Notes: generated from the letters alone by a model not told the origin. DNA of 43,058 nucleotides from Acidobacteriota bacterium (GCA_023384575.1 JAHDVP010000028.1:29173-72230); one strand, 5' to 3'. Shown: positions 8,347 to 16,769, counted from the stretch's first letter. Program-made: numbers and translations.

Positions 8347-8763
8347 ATGCTCGAAGTCTCCGAACTGCCCACCGTGAACGCCACGCTCAACGGCGTCGCG
8401 ACCGTCTTCCTGTCGCTCGGATGGATCTTCATCAGGCGCGGCGAGATCGCGCGCCATCGCGCCTGCATGATCGGGGCTCTCGTGGCCTCGGCGCTCTTCC
8501 TGACGTCGTACCTCGTCTACCACTACCACATCGGGTCGAGGCCCTTCACCGGCACGGGTCCGATCCGCGTGGTCTACTTCACGATCCTCATCACCCACGT
8601 CGTGCTCGCGACCGCCATCGTGCCGCTCGTGCTGGTGACCGTCGTTCGCGCGTGGCGCGAGCAGTTCACGCGCCACGCGGCCATCGCGCGCTGGACGCTG
8701 CCGCTCTGGCTGTACGTGTCGGTGACCGGGGTGATCGTCTACGTGATGCTCTATCTGATGTGA
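8347..8763 (+). CDS. DUF420 membrane protein, likely oxidase assembly factor
   Basis: The 138-aa protein has four predicted membrane helices and the family's His-rich motifs: RGEIARHRACM after helix 1 and YLVYHYHIG after helix 2, with further His residues near 85 and 105. These suggest haem or copper contact, which is an inference. DUF420 genes are commonly found beside ctaA/ctaB and oxidase genes, and I recall staphylococcal CtaM belonging to this family and being needed for an aa3-type oxidase. AAGGAG lies about 12 bases before ATG 8347. It closes the operon and converges on the AmiE/NamZ-like gene 37 bases away. Confidence 0.88.
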   Translation: MLEVSELPTVNATLNGVATVFLSLGWIFIRRGEIARHRACMIGALVASALFLTSYLVYHYHIGSRPFTGTGPIRVVYFTILITHVVLATAIVPLVLVTVVRAWREQFTRHAAIARWTLPLWLYVSVTGVIVYVMLYLM

Positions 8764-8800
8764 GCGCCGGAGCCGCGAGCCACCCGCCCCGGGCTGGTGC

Positions 8801-11230
8801 TCACCGGTAGATCAGGTACTTCGCGCGCAGCAGGCGCCACTTCGCCTCGCCCGCGGTCCACGACGCGGCGACGGCCGAAGGTGCGTCACCGCGCCGTGCG
8901 CGAGCGAGCGATTCGCGCGACCCGAACAGCCTCTCGGTGCCGGAGAGGTCGAGATGATCCGGGTACAGACGGGCGAGCGTCGACGCGAACTCGAGGCCGA
9001 CGCGCACCGGCCTCAGCGTCTCGCGATCGGTGATGACGATGAAGACGCCCTCGCACCGTTCGCCGGTGTACTTGCTCGACGTGGGGGTGAAGCTCACGGG
9101 GTAGAAGCTGACACCAGCGAGCCCGGCCGCGTTCAGTTCGGCTGCGAGCCTGACCCCGTCGATCCACGGGGCGCCAACCTGCTCGAACGGCGTGTCGGTA
9201 CCGCGTCCTACGGAGATGTTGGCGCCTTCGATCGCGCCGATGCCCGGGTACACGATCGCCTGGAGCAGGTTGCGCATGTTCGGCGAGGGGTTGACCCACG
9301 GCTGGCCGGTCTGGTCGAACCACGTCGACCTCGTCCAGCCCCGCATCTCGACGACGTCCAGGTCGGCCCCGATCTTCATCTCGGCGTTGAAGAGCCGTGC
9401 CAGCTCGCCGAGCGTCAGGCCGTGCCTGATCGGCATCGGGAAATAGCCGACGAAGCTCCGCGCGTCGTCGTCGAGCATCGGCCCCTCGATCTGCCACCCG
9501 CCGATGGGATTGGGACGATCGAGCACGACGACGCGGATGCCCCGCGGCGCGGCCTCCTCCAGCACGTGGCCCATCGTGCTCATGTAGGTGTAGAAGCGTG
9601 CACCGATGTCCTGGATGTCGACGACGAGCGTGTCGATGCCCTCGAGCATCGCCGCGGTCGGCCGGCGGGTCTCGCCGTACAGCGAGTGAATCACGAGCCC
9701 GGTCTGCGCGTCGCGCTCGGTCGGCACCGTGTCGTCGAGCGTGCCGCGGATGCCGTGTTCGGGGCTGAAGAGCGCCACGAGATCGACGTTCGTCGCCTCG
9801 TGGAGCAGGTCGATCGTCGTCGCGCCGTCCCGCGCGCGCCCGGTGTGGTTGGTCACGAGGCCGACCTTCCGTCCCGCGAGGCGGGCGAAGCCCTCGGCTC
9901 GCAGCACGTCGATGCCGGTGAGGACGGGGTCGCGCGGCGCGAGCCGCGGAGCCGGGGGCAACGGCGGCGCCGTGATGAGGTCGCCACCGAACCGATCGCC
10001 GCCGAACGAGGCTGGCACGTCGGCAAGTGCCGAGGCGGCAACCGTCGCGACCTTCGCGCGCAACGACGTCACGTCGCCCTTGCCGTGGGGATGCAGGCGG
10101 CTCGACAGGAACACGACGAACGACCCGGTGGCGGGATCGATCCAGAGCGACGTCCCGGTGAAGCCGGTGTGGCCGAACGAGCCAGGCGCCAGCAGTTCCC
10201 CGCGGTTCGACGAGTAGCTCGTGTCCATGTCCCACCCGAGGCCGCGGACGCCGGCGACCTCTGCTGGAGACGAGGGCGCCGTCATCCGCGCCACCGTGAG
10301 CGGCGCGAGCAGCCGCCGGCCCTCGAGGGCACCACCGCCGAGCACCATCGTGGCGAACCGTGCGAGATCGCGGGCGGTGGTGAACATCCCCGCATGTCCG
10401 GCCACGCCCGCCATGCGCCGCGCCGTGGGGTCGTGTACCACCCCGCGCAGCATGCTCGCCCCGGGGCCATCGCACGGCCAGCCGTAGGGCGTGCACGTCT
10501 CGGTCGGCGCGATCCGCGCCCGGAGGGGCGCCGGCGGCGTGAATTGCGTGTCGGTCATGCCGAGCGGCTCGAAGACCCGGGTCCGCGCGAAGCGGTCAAA
10601 CGGCATGCCCGCAACCCGGGCGACGATCTCGCCGAGCACGAAGAACCCGATGTCGCTGTACACGAACCGCGTGTCGGGTGGCGCGACGAGGACCTCCTCG
10701 GTCGCCAGGCGAATGGCCTCGTCGTAGCCGACCCAGTCGAACGACAGGTCGACGTCGGGCCTGAGACCCGACGTATGGGTGAGCAAGTGGCGGATCGTGA
10801 TGTCGCCCTTGCCGTAGCGTGCGAACTCCGGAATGAAGGCCGCGGCGCGGTCGGAGAGCCTGAGTCGCCCTTCCTCGACGAGCAGCATGACGCTCGTCGT
10901 CGTCGCCACGACCTTCGTGAGCGACGCGGCGTCGAAGATCGTGTCAAGGGTCATCGGTTCGCGTTCGGTAACCAGCGCGCGCTGCCCGAACGCCTTCTCG
11001 TAGACGACTCGGCCTCCGTGCCCCACGACGACCACGGCCCCAGGAAGCCCGTCACGGGTCATCGCGTCTTCGATCAGACCGTCGATCCGGGCGAGGCGTG
11101 CCACGTTCGCACCCGGCGCAGCAGGCTGGCCGGCGGCCACGCTCGACCCGACGGCGACCGCCGCCAGGCCGGCCACGCCGAGCACGAATTGCCGGGCACG
11201 GGACGTCGACGGTCGAGTCGGGATAGGCAT
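8801..11230 (-). CDS. Secreted beta-lactamase-fold (AmiE-like) / NamZ (DUF1343) fusion
   Basis: The protein is 809 aa. An N-terminal signal segment (about 13-34) is followed by a serine beta-lactamase-family domain with SLTK at 103-106 (nucleophile Ser103), YSD at 191-193 and HTG at 354-356. From about 435 to the end comes a complete DUF1343 domain containing VGLVTNHTGR, FSPEHGIRG, DIQDIGARFYTY, VLDRPNPIGG and RGTDTPFEQVGAPW. In Bacillus subtilis these domains are separate neighbouring proteins: AmiE removes stem peptides from MurNAc, and NamZ (GH171) is an exo-muramidase releasing MurNAc. The fusion should therefore combine both steps in the periplasm. Start ATG 11230 sits 9 bases after TATAAT; an upstream ATG (11314) would lack a clean signal peptide. 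Confidence 0.88.
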   Translation of the reverse strand: MPIPTRPSTSRARQFVLGVAGLAAVAVGSSVAAGQPAAPGANVARLARIDGLIEDAMTRDGLPGAVVVVGHGGRVVYEKAFGQRALVTEREPMTLDTIFDAASLTKVVATTTSVMLLVEEGRLRLSDRAAAFIPEFARYGKGDITIRHLLTHTSGLRPDVDLSFDWVGYDEAIRLATEEVLVAPPDTRFVYSDIGFFVLGEIVARVAGMPFDRFARTRVFEPLGMTDTQFTPPAPLRARIAPTETCTPYGWPCDGPGASMLRGVVHDPTARRMAGVAGHAGMFTTARDLARFATMVLGGGALEGRRLLAPLTVARMTAPSSPAEVAGVRGLGWDMDTSYSSNRGELLAPGSFGHTGFTGTSLWIDPATGSFVVFLSSRLHPHGKGDVTSLRAKVATVAASALADVPASFGGDRFGGDLITAPPLPPAPRLAPRDPVLTGIDVLRAEGFARLAGRKVGLVTNHTGRARDGATTIDLLHEATNVDLVALFSPEHGIRGTLDDTVPTERDAQTGLVIHSLYGETRRPTAAMLEGIDTLVVDIQDIGARFYTYMSTMGHVLEEAAPRGIRVVVLDRPNPIGGWQIEGPMLDDDARSFVGYFPMPIRHGLTLGELARLFNAEMKIGADLDVVEMRGWTRSTWFDQTGQPWVNPSPNMRNLLQAIVYPGIGAIEGANISVGRGTDTPFEQVGAPWIDGVRLAAELNAAGLAGVSFYPVSFTPTSSKYTGERCEGVFIVITDRETLRPVRVGLEFASTLARLYPDHLDLSGTERLFGSRESLARARRGDAPSAVAASWTAGEAKWRLLRAKYLIYR

Positions 11231-11239
11231 GGCGGTTCG

Positions 11240-11247
11240 ATTATACT
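11240..11247. promoter_or_regulatory. Overlapping divergent -10 boxes (ATTATACT)
   Basis: Read on the minus strand the site gives TATAAT (11245-11240), ending 9 bases before the AmiE/NamZ-like start. On the plus strand it gives TATACT (11242-11247), about 65 bases before the TPR gene. The same octamer occurs in another divergent region at 32842-32849. Confidence 0.55.
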
Positions 11248-11312
11248 GACCGCCGGATTTCGGCGACCGGCCCCGCGCCTGGCGGCCGGCGGCTTCCCGG
11301 GAGGCGCTCAGC

Positions 11313-12263
11313 ATGATCGGCCGACCTACGAGGGACCGTTCGGTGCTCTTGCTCGCCGCGTTGAGCGTGGTGTGCGCGGTCGTTCCCGTGGCGGCTCAGG
11401 TAGGTCGGGTGAGCGGTGTCGTCCGCGACGACACCGGAAAGCCCATCAAGGCCGCAACCGTCGTCGCCGAGAACGTGCAGGCCACGCCGGCGTCGTTCAC
11501 CGCCGTCACCGACGAAAAGGGACGCTGGGCGATGATCGGGCTCCAGGGCGGCCTCTGGAAGTTCAGGGCCTCGGCTCCGGGCTACCAGTCTTCGGCCGGC
11601 AGCGGGCGCGTCCAGACGATCGGCAACAACCCCCCCATGGAGTTCCGCCTGGCCAAGGGTGTCCCGGGAGGGCCGTCGCTTGCCGGCGTGAACGCGGAGG
11701 AGCTGCAGGCCGAGCTCGACATGGCCGATCGATTGCTCGACACCGGGCAGGTCGACGCCGCCATCACCAGCTACGAGGCGATTCTCGCGAAATCCCCCGC
11801 TCTCACGATGATCAACCTGCCGCTCGGGCGTGCGTGGCGGCTCAAGAAGCAGTACGACAGCGCGCTTGCCGCCTACCAGCGCATCCTCGATGCGGATGCC
11901 TCGAACGAAAAGGCGAAGGTCGAGATCGGCATGACGCACCTCGAACGCGGCGACCTCGAGGCAGCCGACACGACGCTGACGGCCGCGGCCGAGAGCACCG
12001 GCGCAAGCCGCGAGGTCTTCTACAGTCTGGCCGAGGTCAAGTTCGCGCGGGGCACGCCGGAAGACGCCGCCGCCTGGTACCGAAAGGCGACCGACGCCGA
12101 CCCCGGGTGGGTGAAGCCGTACTTCAAGCTGGCGCTCGTCGCCATGAACCGCGACGACTCGGCGGAGGCCATCGTGTTCCTCGAGAAGGTCATCGAGGTC
12201 GACCCGGCGTCGCCCGAGGCCGCGCAGGCCAGGTCGCTGCTCGACCAGCTCAAGCCGAAGTGA
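11313..12263 (+). CDS. Secreted carboxypeptidase-regulatory-like plus TPR protein
   Basis: This 316-aa protein has a signal peptide (about 10-28, ending VPVAAQ). Next comes a carboxypeptidase regulatory-like beta domain (GRVSGVVRDDTGKPIKAATV, about 31-105). Four to five TPR units fill 125-316, with motifs such as ADRLLDTGQVDAAITSYEAIL, YDSALAAYQRILDADASNEKA and AAAWYRKATDADPGWVKPYF. It probably acts as a periplasmic or surface protein-interaction scaffold; no catalytic motif is seen. GGGAGG lies about 10 bases before ATG 11313. Its 3' end overlaps the convergent aconitase X small-subunit gene by 14 bases. Confidence 0.85.
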   Translation: MIGRPTRDRSVLLLAALSVVCAVVPVAAQVGRVSGVVRDDTGKPIKAATVVAENVQATPASFTAVTDEKGRWAMIGLQGGLWKFRASAPGYQSSAGSGRVQTIGNNPPMEFRLAKGVPGGPSLAGVNAEELQAELDMADRLLDTGQVDAAITSYEAILAKSPALTMINLPLGRAWRLKKQYDSALAAYQRILDADASNEKAKVEIGMTHLERGDLEAADTTLTAAAESTGASREVFYSLAEVKFARGTPEDAAAWYRKATDADPGWVKPYFKLALVAMNRDDSAEAIVFLEKVIEVDPASPEAAQARSLLDQLKPK

Positions 12264-12681
12264 CCCGCCGCACGCGGATCGCGCCGGCCGCGTCGATTGT
12301 GACGTGGTCGCCGGTGGCGAGCGCCGCAAGGTCCTGCTGACCGATCCGCACGACCGGGGGCGACTGGCCGTACATCTCCTGCGCGACAACGGCGGCCAGG
12401 GCGAAGAACGTGTCGTGTCCGGTCGTGAGGATTGCGGCCGGCGCGGTGCCGCGCCTCACCGCCTCGAGCAGCACGGCCGTCGTCGTCGACGATCCCCGTG
12501 AGAACGGGACGGCGAGCACCCTGCCGGCCGCGATCCGACCAGACAACGGATGGTGCCGGTCGATGATCTCGCCCGTCCGGCTGTCGTACCCCCCCCAGAA
12601 CGAGAGCGGCTCGGCGGCGACGAGCGCCACGCCCTCGCCCCTGCCCGCCACGAGCGACTCGCCGGTGATCACCCACTCCAT
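12250..12681 (-). CDS. Aconitase X small subunit (swivel domain, DUF126)
   Basis: The protein is 143 aa. The motif PFSRGSSTTTAVLLEA (about 59-74) is the substrate-binding loop of the aconitase-type swivel domain, and AAILTTGHDTFFALAAVVAQEMYG follows the family pattern. It partners the large subunit encoded just upstream. The ATG at 12681 lies 13 bases inside the large-subunit gene in another frame, so translation is probably coupled. AcnX enzymes dehydrate small hydroxy-acids: bacterial members mostly cis-3-hydroxy-L-proline, archaeal two-subunit members mevalonate 5-phosphate. The neighbouring reductase favours the hydroxyproline role here. Confidence 0.86.
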   Translation of the reverse strand: MEWVITGESLVAGRGEGVALVAAEPLSFWGGYDSRTGEIIDRHHPLSGRIAAGRVLAVPFSRGSSTTTAVLLEAVRRGTAPAAILTTGHDTFFALAAVVAQEMYGQSPPVVRIGQQDLAALATGDHVTIDAAGAIRVRRVTSA

Positions 12682-13931
12682 GACGAGTCGTCCACCTGGA
12701 CCGCGCCGGCGACCGCCGAGTCGACGCAGTCGCGCAGGCTGCCGAAGGTCACGTGCGTGCCGAGCAGGCCGGGGGCGTAGTAGGCGTACTTCGCGGAGTT
12801 GGTCATCAGCGTCCTCACCTCGCGCGGCAGCATCGGCGTTGCCAGGATGCAGGTATCGACCGTGAGCGTGGCGCCGAACGCCTCGAGGGGATCGAGCAGA
12901 CCAGCCGCCGCGGCCAGCTCGCGCATCGCGCGACTGGTGGTCACGACGACCCGGACGGCGGCGTGTCGGCGCCGCCCGGCCACGAGGGGGGCCAACCGCC
13001 GGAACTCCTCGAGCGAGAAGTGCGGGCTGCCGAGCACGACCATGTCGAGCCGCCGCCCTTCGGCCGACGTCAGTCGTCGCCGCATCGCGCGCAGGTCGGC
13101 GAGCGAGACATCGTGGACCGTCGCCGGCGGCGGTCCCTGGCAGGCCGCCTCGAGCGTCGGCGCCTCCGGCGTCACGCCCACGATGTGGAAGAGCGCCACG
13201 CGGCCGGTCGTCGCACCCGCAGCGCCGAGGGCCTTCAGCTGGTCCTCCGTCGGCGCCACCTCGAGCCCCTCGATGACCGGCACGTCCTCGCCCGCCAGCC
13301 CGCCCATGATGGCGCCGAGCACGGGATAGAAGGGCTCGTCGGCCTGCACGTGATGCGGGACGCCCGACAGGCGGATCCGGACGCGCGCGGCGCGATGTTC
13401 GGTGAGGTGCAGGCCGCATGCCGGCGCGCGCCCCGTGATCGCGCAGCAGATGTCGAGCAGGTCGGGGTAGCGCTCGGTGCGCGCCCCGAGCACCGAGTTG
13501 GCGAAGGCGATCGCGTTTGACTCGCCCCAGACGATCTGATCACCGAAGCCAGGCCGGGCCCCGACCTGGTAGGGCGCGCAGGTCCACGTCGGCGTCGTGC
13601 CCATCGACTGGTAGGCCACCATCTGCCGGTGCGCACCGGCGGCCCAGTCGGGCGGCACGGGCCAGTCGCGCCACCCGTGCTCGTCGACGCCGCTGACGTT
13701 GAGCGTCGTCGGGACCGCGACCCTGGCGCCGAGCGAGGCGAGGCGCTCGGCGAACTCCAGCGTCGCCTCGCCGATGTAGATCGTGGAGTCGATGTGGGCG
13801 TGCGTGATGTCGAGCAGGCGCGTCGCCCCGTAGATCGGCGCCATGCGCGCGAGGATCTTCATCGCCAGCGCGCAGGCGGGGCCGTGGCGCCCATCGAGCA
13901 TGTCGCGATCTCGCGAAGTCAGCTCCAGCAT
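12669..13931 (-). CDS. Aconitase X catalytic (large) subunit, DUF521
   Basis: The protein is 420 aa. Conserved blocks include DITHAHIDSTIYIGEATLEFAERLA, TLNVSGVDEHGW, TWTCAPYQVG (Cys118), GESNAIAFANSVLGARTERY, DICCAITGRAP (Cys162/163) and VDTCILATPML, giving the cysteines expected for the Fe-S or metal site. With the downstream small subunit it should form an AcnX dehydratase. It is divergent from an ornithine-cyclodeaminase-family gene whose relatives reduce pyrroline-2-carboxylate, the product of cis-3-hydroxyproline dehydration. The start ATG 13931 opens at MLELTSRDRDMLDG, a typical AcnX N-terminus; a much longer upstream reading of the same frame is antisense to other genes and is rejected. 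Split subunits are less usual in bacteria than the fused form. Confidence 0.88.
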   Translation of the reverse strand: MLELTSRDRDMLDGRHGPACALAMKILARMAPIYGATRLLDITHAHIDSTIYIGEATLEFAERLASLGARVAVPTTLNVSGVDEHGWRDWPVPPDWAAGAHRQMVAYQSMGTTPTWTCAPYQVGARPGFGDQIVWGESNAIAFANSVLGARTERYPDLLDICCAITGRAPACGLHLTEHRAARVRIRLSGVPHHVQADEPFYPVLGAIMGGLAGEDVPVIEGLEVAPTEDQLKALGAAGATTGRVALFHIVGVTPEAPTLEAACQGPPPATVHDVSLADLRAMRRRLTSAEGRRLDMVVLGSPHFSLEEFRRLAPLVAGRRRHAAVRVVVTTSRAMRELAAAAGLLDPLEAFGATLTVDTCILATPMLPREVRTLMTNSAKYAYYAPGLLGTHVTFGSLRDCVDSAVAGAVQVDDSSWSG

Positions 13932-14022
13932 CACGTCACGACGGTCGGACACGCCACGCACCGGGGGTGTCGGGCGAGGGGTTTGGGCCGAGCACGGTAC
14001 GGTATAGGCTACCAGAGACCTC

Positions 14023-15009
14023 ATGCTGCTGCTGACCCGCGACGACGTGGAACGGCTCGTGACCATGCCCGAGGCGATCGCTGCCCTGCGATCGCTCTTC
14101 GTCGAACTTGGACAGGGTGCCGTCGACCTGCCGGAGCGCACGGTGCTCGACGTCGGCAGTGCGGGGGCTGCCGCGCTCTTCATGCCCGCGCACGTACCCG
14201 CGATGCGAGGACTGGGCCTCAAGGTGGTCGGCGTCTTTCCGGACAACCCCGCCACCCACGGCCTGCCGCGGGTGCTCGCCAGCATCCTGCTGCTCGACCC
14301 GTCGACCGGCCAGGTCGCGGCCATGGTCGATGGCACCTGGCTCACCGCCCTGCGAACCGCGGCGGTATCCGCCGTCGCCACCGATCGGCTGGCTCGCGCC
14401 GACGCCCGCGACCTGCTCGTGTTCGGCGCCGGGGTGCAGGCCCGCAGCCACGTGTCCGCGATGCTCGAGGTCCGCGAGATCGAACGCGTCACCGTCGTCG
14501 CTCCCCGCCGCGCCGCCGTGGATGCGGCGGTGGCCGATCTGGAGCGGGCGCACGGCCACAAGTGCGCCATCTCCGGCGCGACGGACGCCGGCGAGGCCCT
14601 CGCCCACGCCGACATCGTGGTGACCGTGACCACGTCGCGACGGCCGGTCTTCGACGGCTCGCGACTCCGCCCCGGCACCCACGTGAACGCCGTCGGCTCC
14701 TTCAAGCCCGACGTGCAGGAAGTGGACGAGCTGACGGTGTCGAGGGCGTGGGTCTTCGTGGACCACCGGGCGAGCGCCCTGGCCGAGGCCGGTGACCTGC
14801 TGGTCCCGATCGCGCGGGGTGTGATCGGGGAGGAGCACGTGCTGGCGGATCTCGGCGACCTCGCGTGCCAACGGCATCCCGGCCGCACCACCCCCGACCA
14901 GATCACGCTCTTCAAGTCGGTGGGCCTGGCGGCGGAAGACATCGCCGTCGCCGGCTTCGTCCTCGAGAGGGCCCTCGCCGAGGGCAGAGGCCGGTCCATC
15001 GCGTGGTGA
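14023..15009 (+). CDS. Ornithine cyclodeaminase/mu-crystallin family reductase
   Basis: The protein is 328 aa. The Rossmann motif LLVFGAGVQARSHVSAM (about 133-149) binds NAD(P)H. Other family blocks are LPERTVLDVG, GLGLKVVGVFPDNPATHGLP, MVDGTWLTALRTAAVSAVAT and GTHVNAVGSFKPDVQEVD. Members either cyclise ornithine to proline or reduce delta1-pyrroline-2-carboxylate to L-proline (LhpI type), and sequence alone does not separate these. Divergence from aconitase X supports the pyrroline-2-carboxylate reductase role in 3-hydroxyproline breakdown. It starts 91 bases from the AcnX start and overlaps the next ABC gene by one base (TGATG). Confidence 0.87.
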   Translation: MLLLTRDDVERLVTMPEAIAALRSLFVELGQGAVDLPERTVLDVGSAGAAALFMPAHVPAMRGLGLKVVGVFPDNPATHGLPRVLASILLLDPSTGQVAAMVDGTWLTALRTAAVSAVATDRLARADARDLLVFGAGVQARSHVSAMLEVREIERVTVVAPRRAAVDAAVADLERAHGHKCAISGATDAGEALAHADIVVTVTTSRRPVFDGSRLRPGTHVNAVGSFKPDVQEVDELTVSRAWVFVDHRASALAEAGDLLVPIARGVIGEEHVLADLGDLACQRHPGRTTPDQITLFKSVGLAAEDIAVAGFVLERALAEGRGRSIAW

Positions 15010-15932
15010 TGCCCCGCCTGGCGACACGCGCCCTCGGACGCGACTTCGGCAGCCGCATCGCGGTGCGTGATGTCTCGCTCGACCTGCACGCGGGTGAAGT
15101 GCTGGCGCTCGTCGGCCCCAACGGGGCCGGTAAGACGACGATCATGCGGATGCTCGCGGGCCTGATCGCGCCGACGCGCGGTGCGATCGAGTTCGACGGC
15201 GAGCGGCTCGAGGCCGCGACGTCGGGACGCCTGCGGAGAAGGGTGGGACTGCTCACCGAGACCCCTGGCTTGTGGGATCGCCTGTCGGTCGAGGACAACC
15301 TGCTCGTCTACGCGCGGCTGCACGGGGTCGGCAGGCCTCGACAGACGGTGGTCGACGCGCTCGAGCACTTCGGGCTCGCCGATCGGCGCGGAGATCGTGC
15401 CGGCACCCTGTCGAAGGGCATGAAGCAGAAGGTCGCCCTGGCGCGAGCCCTGCTGCACCGCCCTGATGTCGCCCTGCTCGACGAGCCCACCGCAGGGCTC
15501 GACCCGGAGATGGCTCGGTCCGTGCGCGACCTCGTCGTCGGGATGAGGGCGAGGGGACAGGCCGTCCTGCTGTCGACCCACAACCTCGATGAGGCCGAGC
15601 GGGTCGCCGACAGGGTCGCCGTGCTCCGCCAGACCCTCGTGGCCGTCGCCACGCCCGACACCTTGAGGAGGACGCTGTTCGGCGAGCGGGTGCGCGTCCG
15701 GTTCGCCGGTCCGGCCGAGCGGTTTCGCGCCGTGGTGGACGCCGCCGGGGCGACCGGGATCGTCGTCGACGGCGACGAGCTGGCGTGTGGCGTGGCCGCG
15801 CCCGAACGCGACGTGCCGGCGCTCGTCCGCGCGCTCGTCGAGGCAGGCGCCGCGATCCGCACCGTGCACGAGGAGCGTCCGCCGCTCGAAGAGGTCTACC
15901 TGAGCGTGCTCGAACGCGAGGGCACGGAGTGA
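15009..15932 (+). CDS. ABC transporter ATP-binding protein
   Basis: A 307-aa ATPase with Walker A GPNGAGKTT, signature LSKGMKQKVALARALL, Walker B VALLDEPTAGLD and H-loop LLSTHNLDEAERVADR. A C-terminal domain of about 90 residues is typical of ABC-2 exporters of the NatA/Ccm type. The start ATG 15009 overlaps the reductase stop (TGATG); GTG 15006 is an alternative. The permease follows after 4 bases. The substrate is unknown. Confidence 0.92.
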   Translation: MPRLATRALGRDFGSRIAVRDVSLDLHAGEVLALVGPNGAGKTTIMRMLAGLIAPTRGAIEFDGERLEAATSGRLRRRVGLLTETPGLWDRLSVEDNLLVYARLHGVGRPRQTVVDALEHFGLADRRGDRAGTLSKGMKQKVALARALLHRPDVALLDEPTAGLDPEMARSVRDLVVGMRARGQAVLLSTHNLDEAERVADRVAVLRQTLVAVATPDTLRRTLFGERVRVRFAGPAERFRAVVDAAGATGIVVDGDELACGVAAPERDVPALVRALVEAGAAIRTVHEERPPLEEVYLSVLEREGTE

Positions 15933-15936
15933 GGCG

Positions 15937-16761
15937 ATGAACCCGGACCTGGCGGTGTCGGCGGCCAGGGTGCGGGCGCTGCTCGCCAAGGAGGCCCTCG
16001 ACCTCGCACAGTCGCGGGTGCTCCTCGTGCCCGCCGCCCTCGTGCTCCTGTTCGTCGTCCTGCCGTTCCTCGTCGTGGTGCTCGGACCGTCGACGAGCGG
16101 CGACGGCCTGGCCGACAGCGATACGGCGCGCATGATGCGGCTCGCCGCTGAGCACTGGCCCGCCCTGGCCGGGCTGTCGCCCGACGCCGCGGCGCAGGCG
16201 TTCCTGTTCCAGCAGTTCCTGCTCATGCTGATCCTCGGTCCGCTCACCGGCGCCATGGCGATTGCCGCACACGGGGTCATCGGCGAGAAGCACGCGCGCA
16301 CGCTCGAGCCGCTGCTCGCCACGCCGATGACGCCGGCGGAACTGCTGCTGGCGAAGACGCTCGCCGCGTTCCTGCCGGCGGTCGCGATGACGGGGGTCGC
16401 CGTCGGCGCGTACGGCCTCGGCATCGCCCTGCTCGCCGAGCCGGGCGTCCTCGGCGCGCTGCTCGGGACCCGGACGGCACTCGTGGTCGCGGGCATTGGG
16501 CCGCTCTCGACGTTGATCGGCCTCGAGCTCACCGTGATCATGTCGTCGCGGGTGAACGATCAGCGGAGCGCCCAGCAGATCGGCACTCTCGTGGTCCTGC
16601 CCCTCGTCGGCCTGATGGTCGTGCAGGGTCTCGGGCTCGTGTGGGTCACGGTGCCGTGGCTCGTCGCGCTGGTCGCCGGGCTGGCCGGCGTGGCGGCCGC
16701 GCTCGGGCTCGTCGGCATCGCCGTGTTCGACCGGGAGCGGATCCTGACGCAGTGGAGGTGA
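15937..16761 (+). CDS. ABC-2 type permease subunit
   Basis: The protein is 274 aa with about six membrane segments, starting with VLLVPAALVLLFVVLPFLVVVL. It contains EKHARTLEPLLATPMTPAELLLAKTLAAFLPAV, the conserved region seen in ABC-2/NatB-like permeases. Pairing with the adjacent ATPase indicates an exporter. Placement between a proline-forming reductase and a tRNA-Pro editing gene is suggestive but does not define the substrate. Confidence 0.9.
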   Translation: MNPDLAVSAARVRALLAKEALDLAQSRVLLVPAALVLLFVVLPFLVVVLGPSTSGDGLADSDTARMMRLAAEHWPALAGLSPDAAAQAFLFQQFLLMLILGPLTGAMAIAAHGVIGEKHARTLEPLLATPMTPAELLLAKTLAAFLPAVAMTGVAVGAYGLGIALLAEPGVLGALLGTRTALVVAGIGPLSTLIGLELTVIMSSRVNDQRSAQQIGTLVVLPLVGLMVVQGLGLVWVTVPWLVALVAGLAGVAAALGLVGIAVFDRERILTQWR

Positions 16762-16769
16762 AGCCCGCC

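Noticed and set aside
5614-8676. Minus-strand open frame of 1020 codons
   Set aside because: It is antisense to ctaB, the ABC genes and DUF420, is composed of His/Arg/Glu-rich low-complexity sequence and has no domain motif.
8954-12340. Plus-strand open frame of 1128 codons
   Set aside because: Antisense to the AmiE/NamZ-like gene and then out of frame over the TPR gene; no recognisable domain.
14003-14022. TATAGG/TAGGCT before the cyclodeaminase-family gene as a leaderless -10
   Set aside because: The gap to ATG 14023 is 12-14 bases and the match is weak, so it was not counted with the leaderless set.
12669-16541. Very long minus-strand open frame (1290 codons)
   Set aside because: Only the first part to be read as aconitase X (12669-13931) is real; the rest is antisense to the reductase and ABC genes and exists because stop codons are rare in GC-rich antisense frames.
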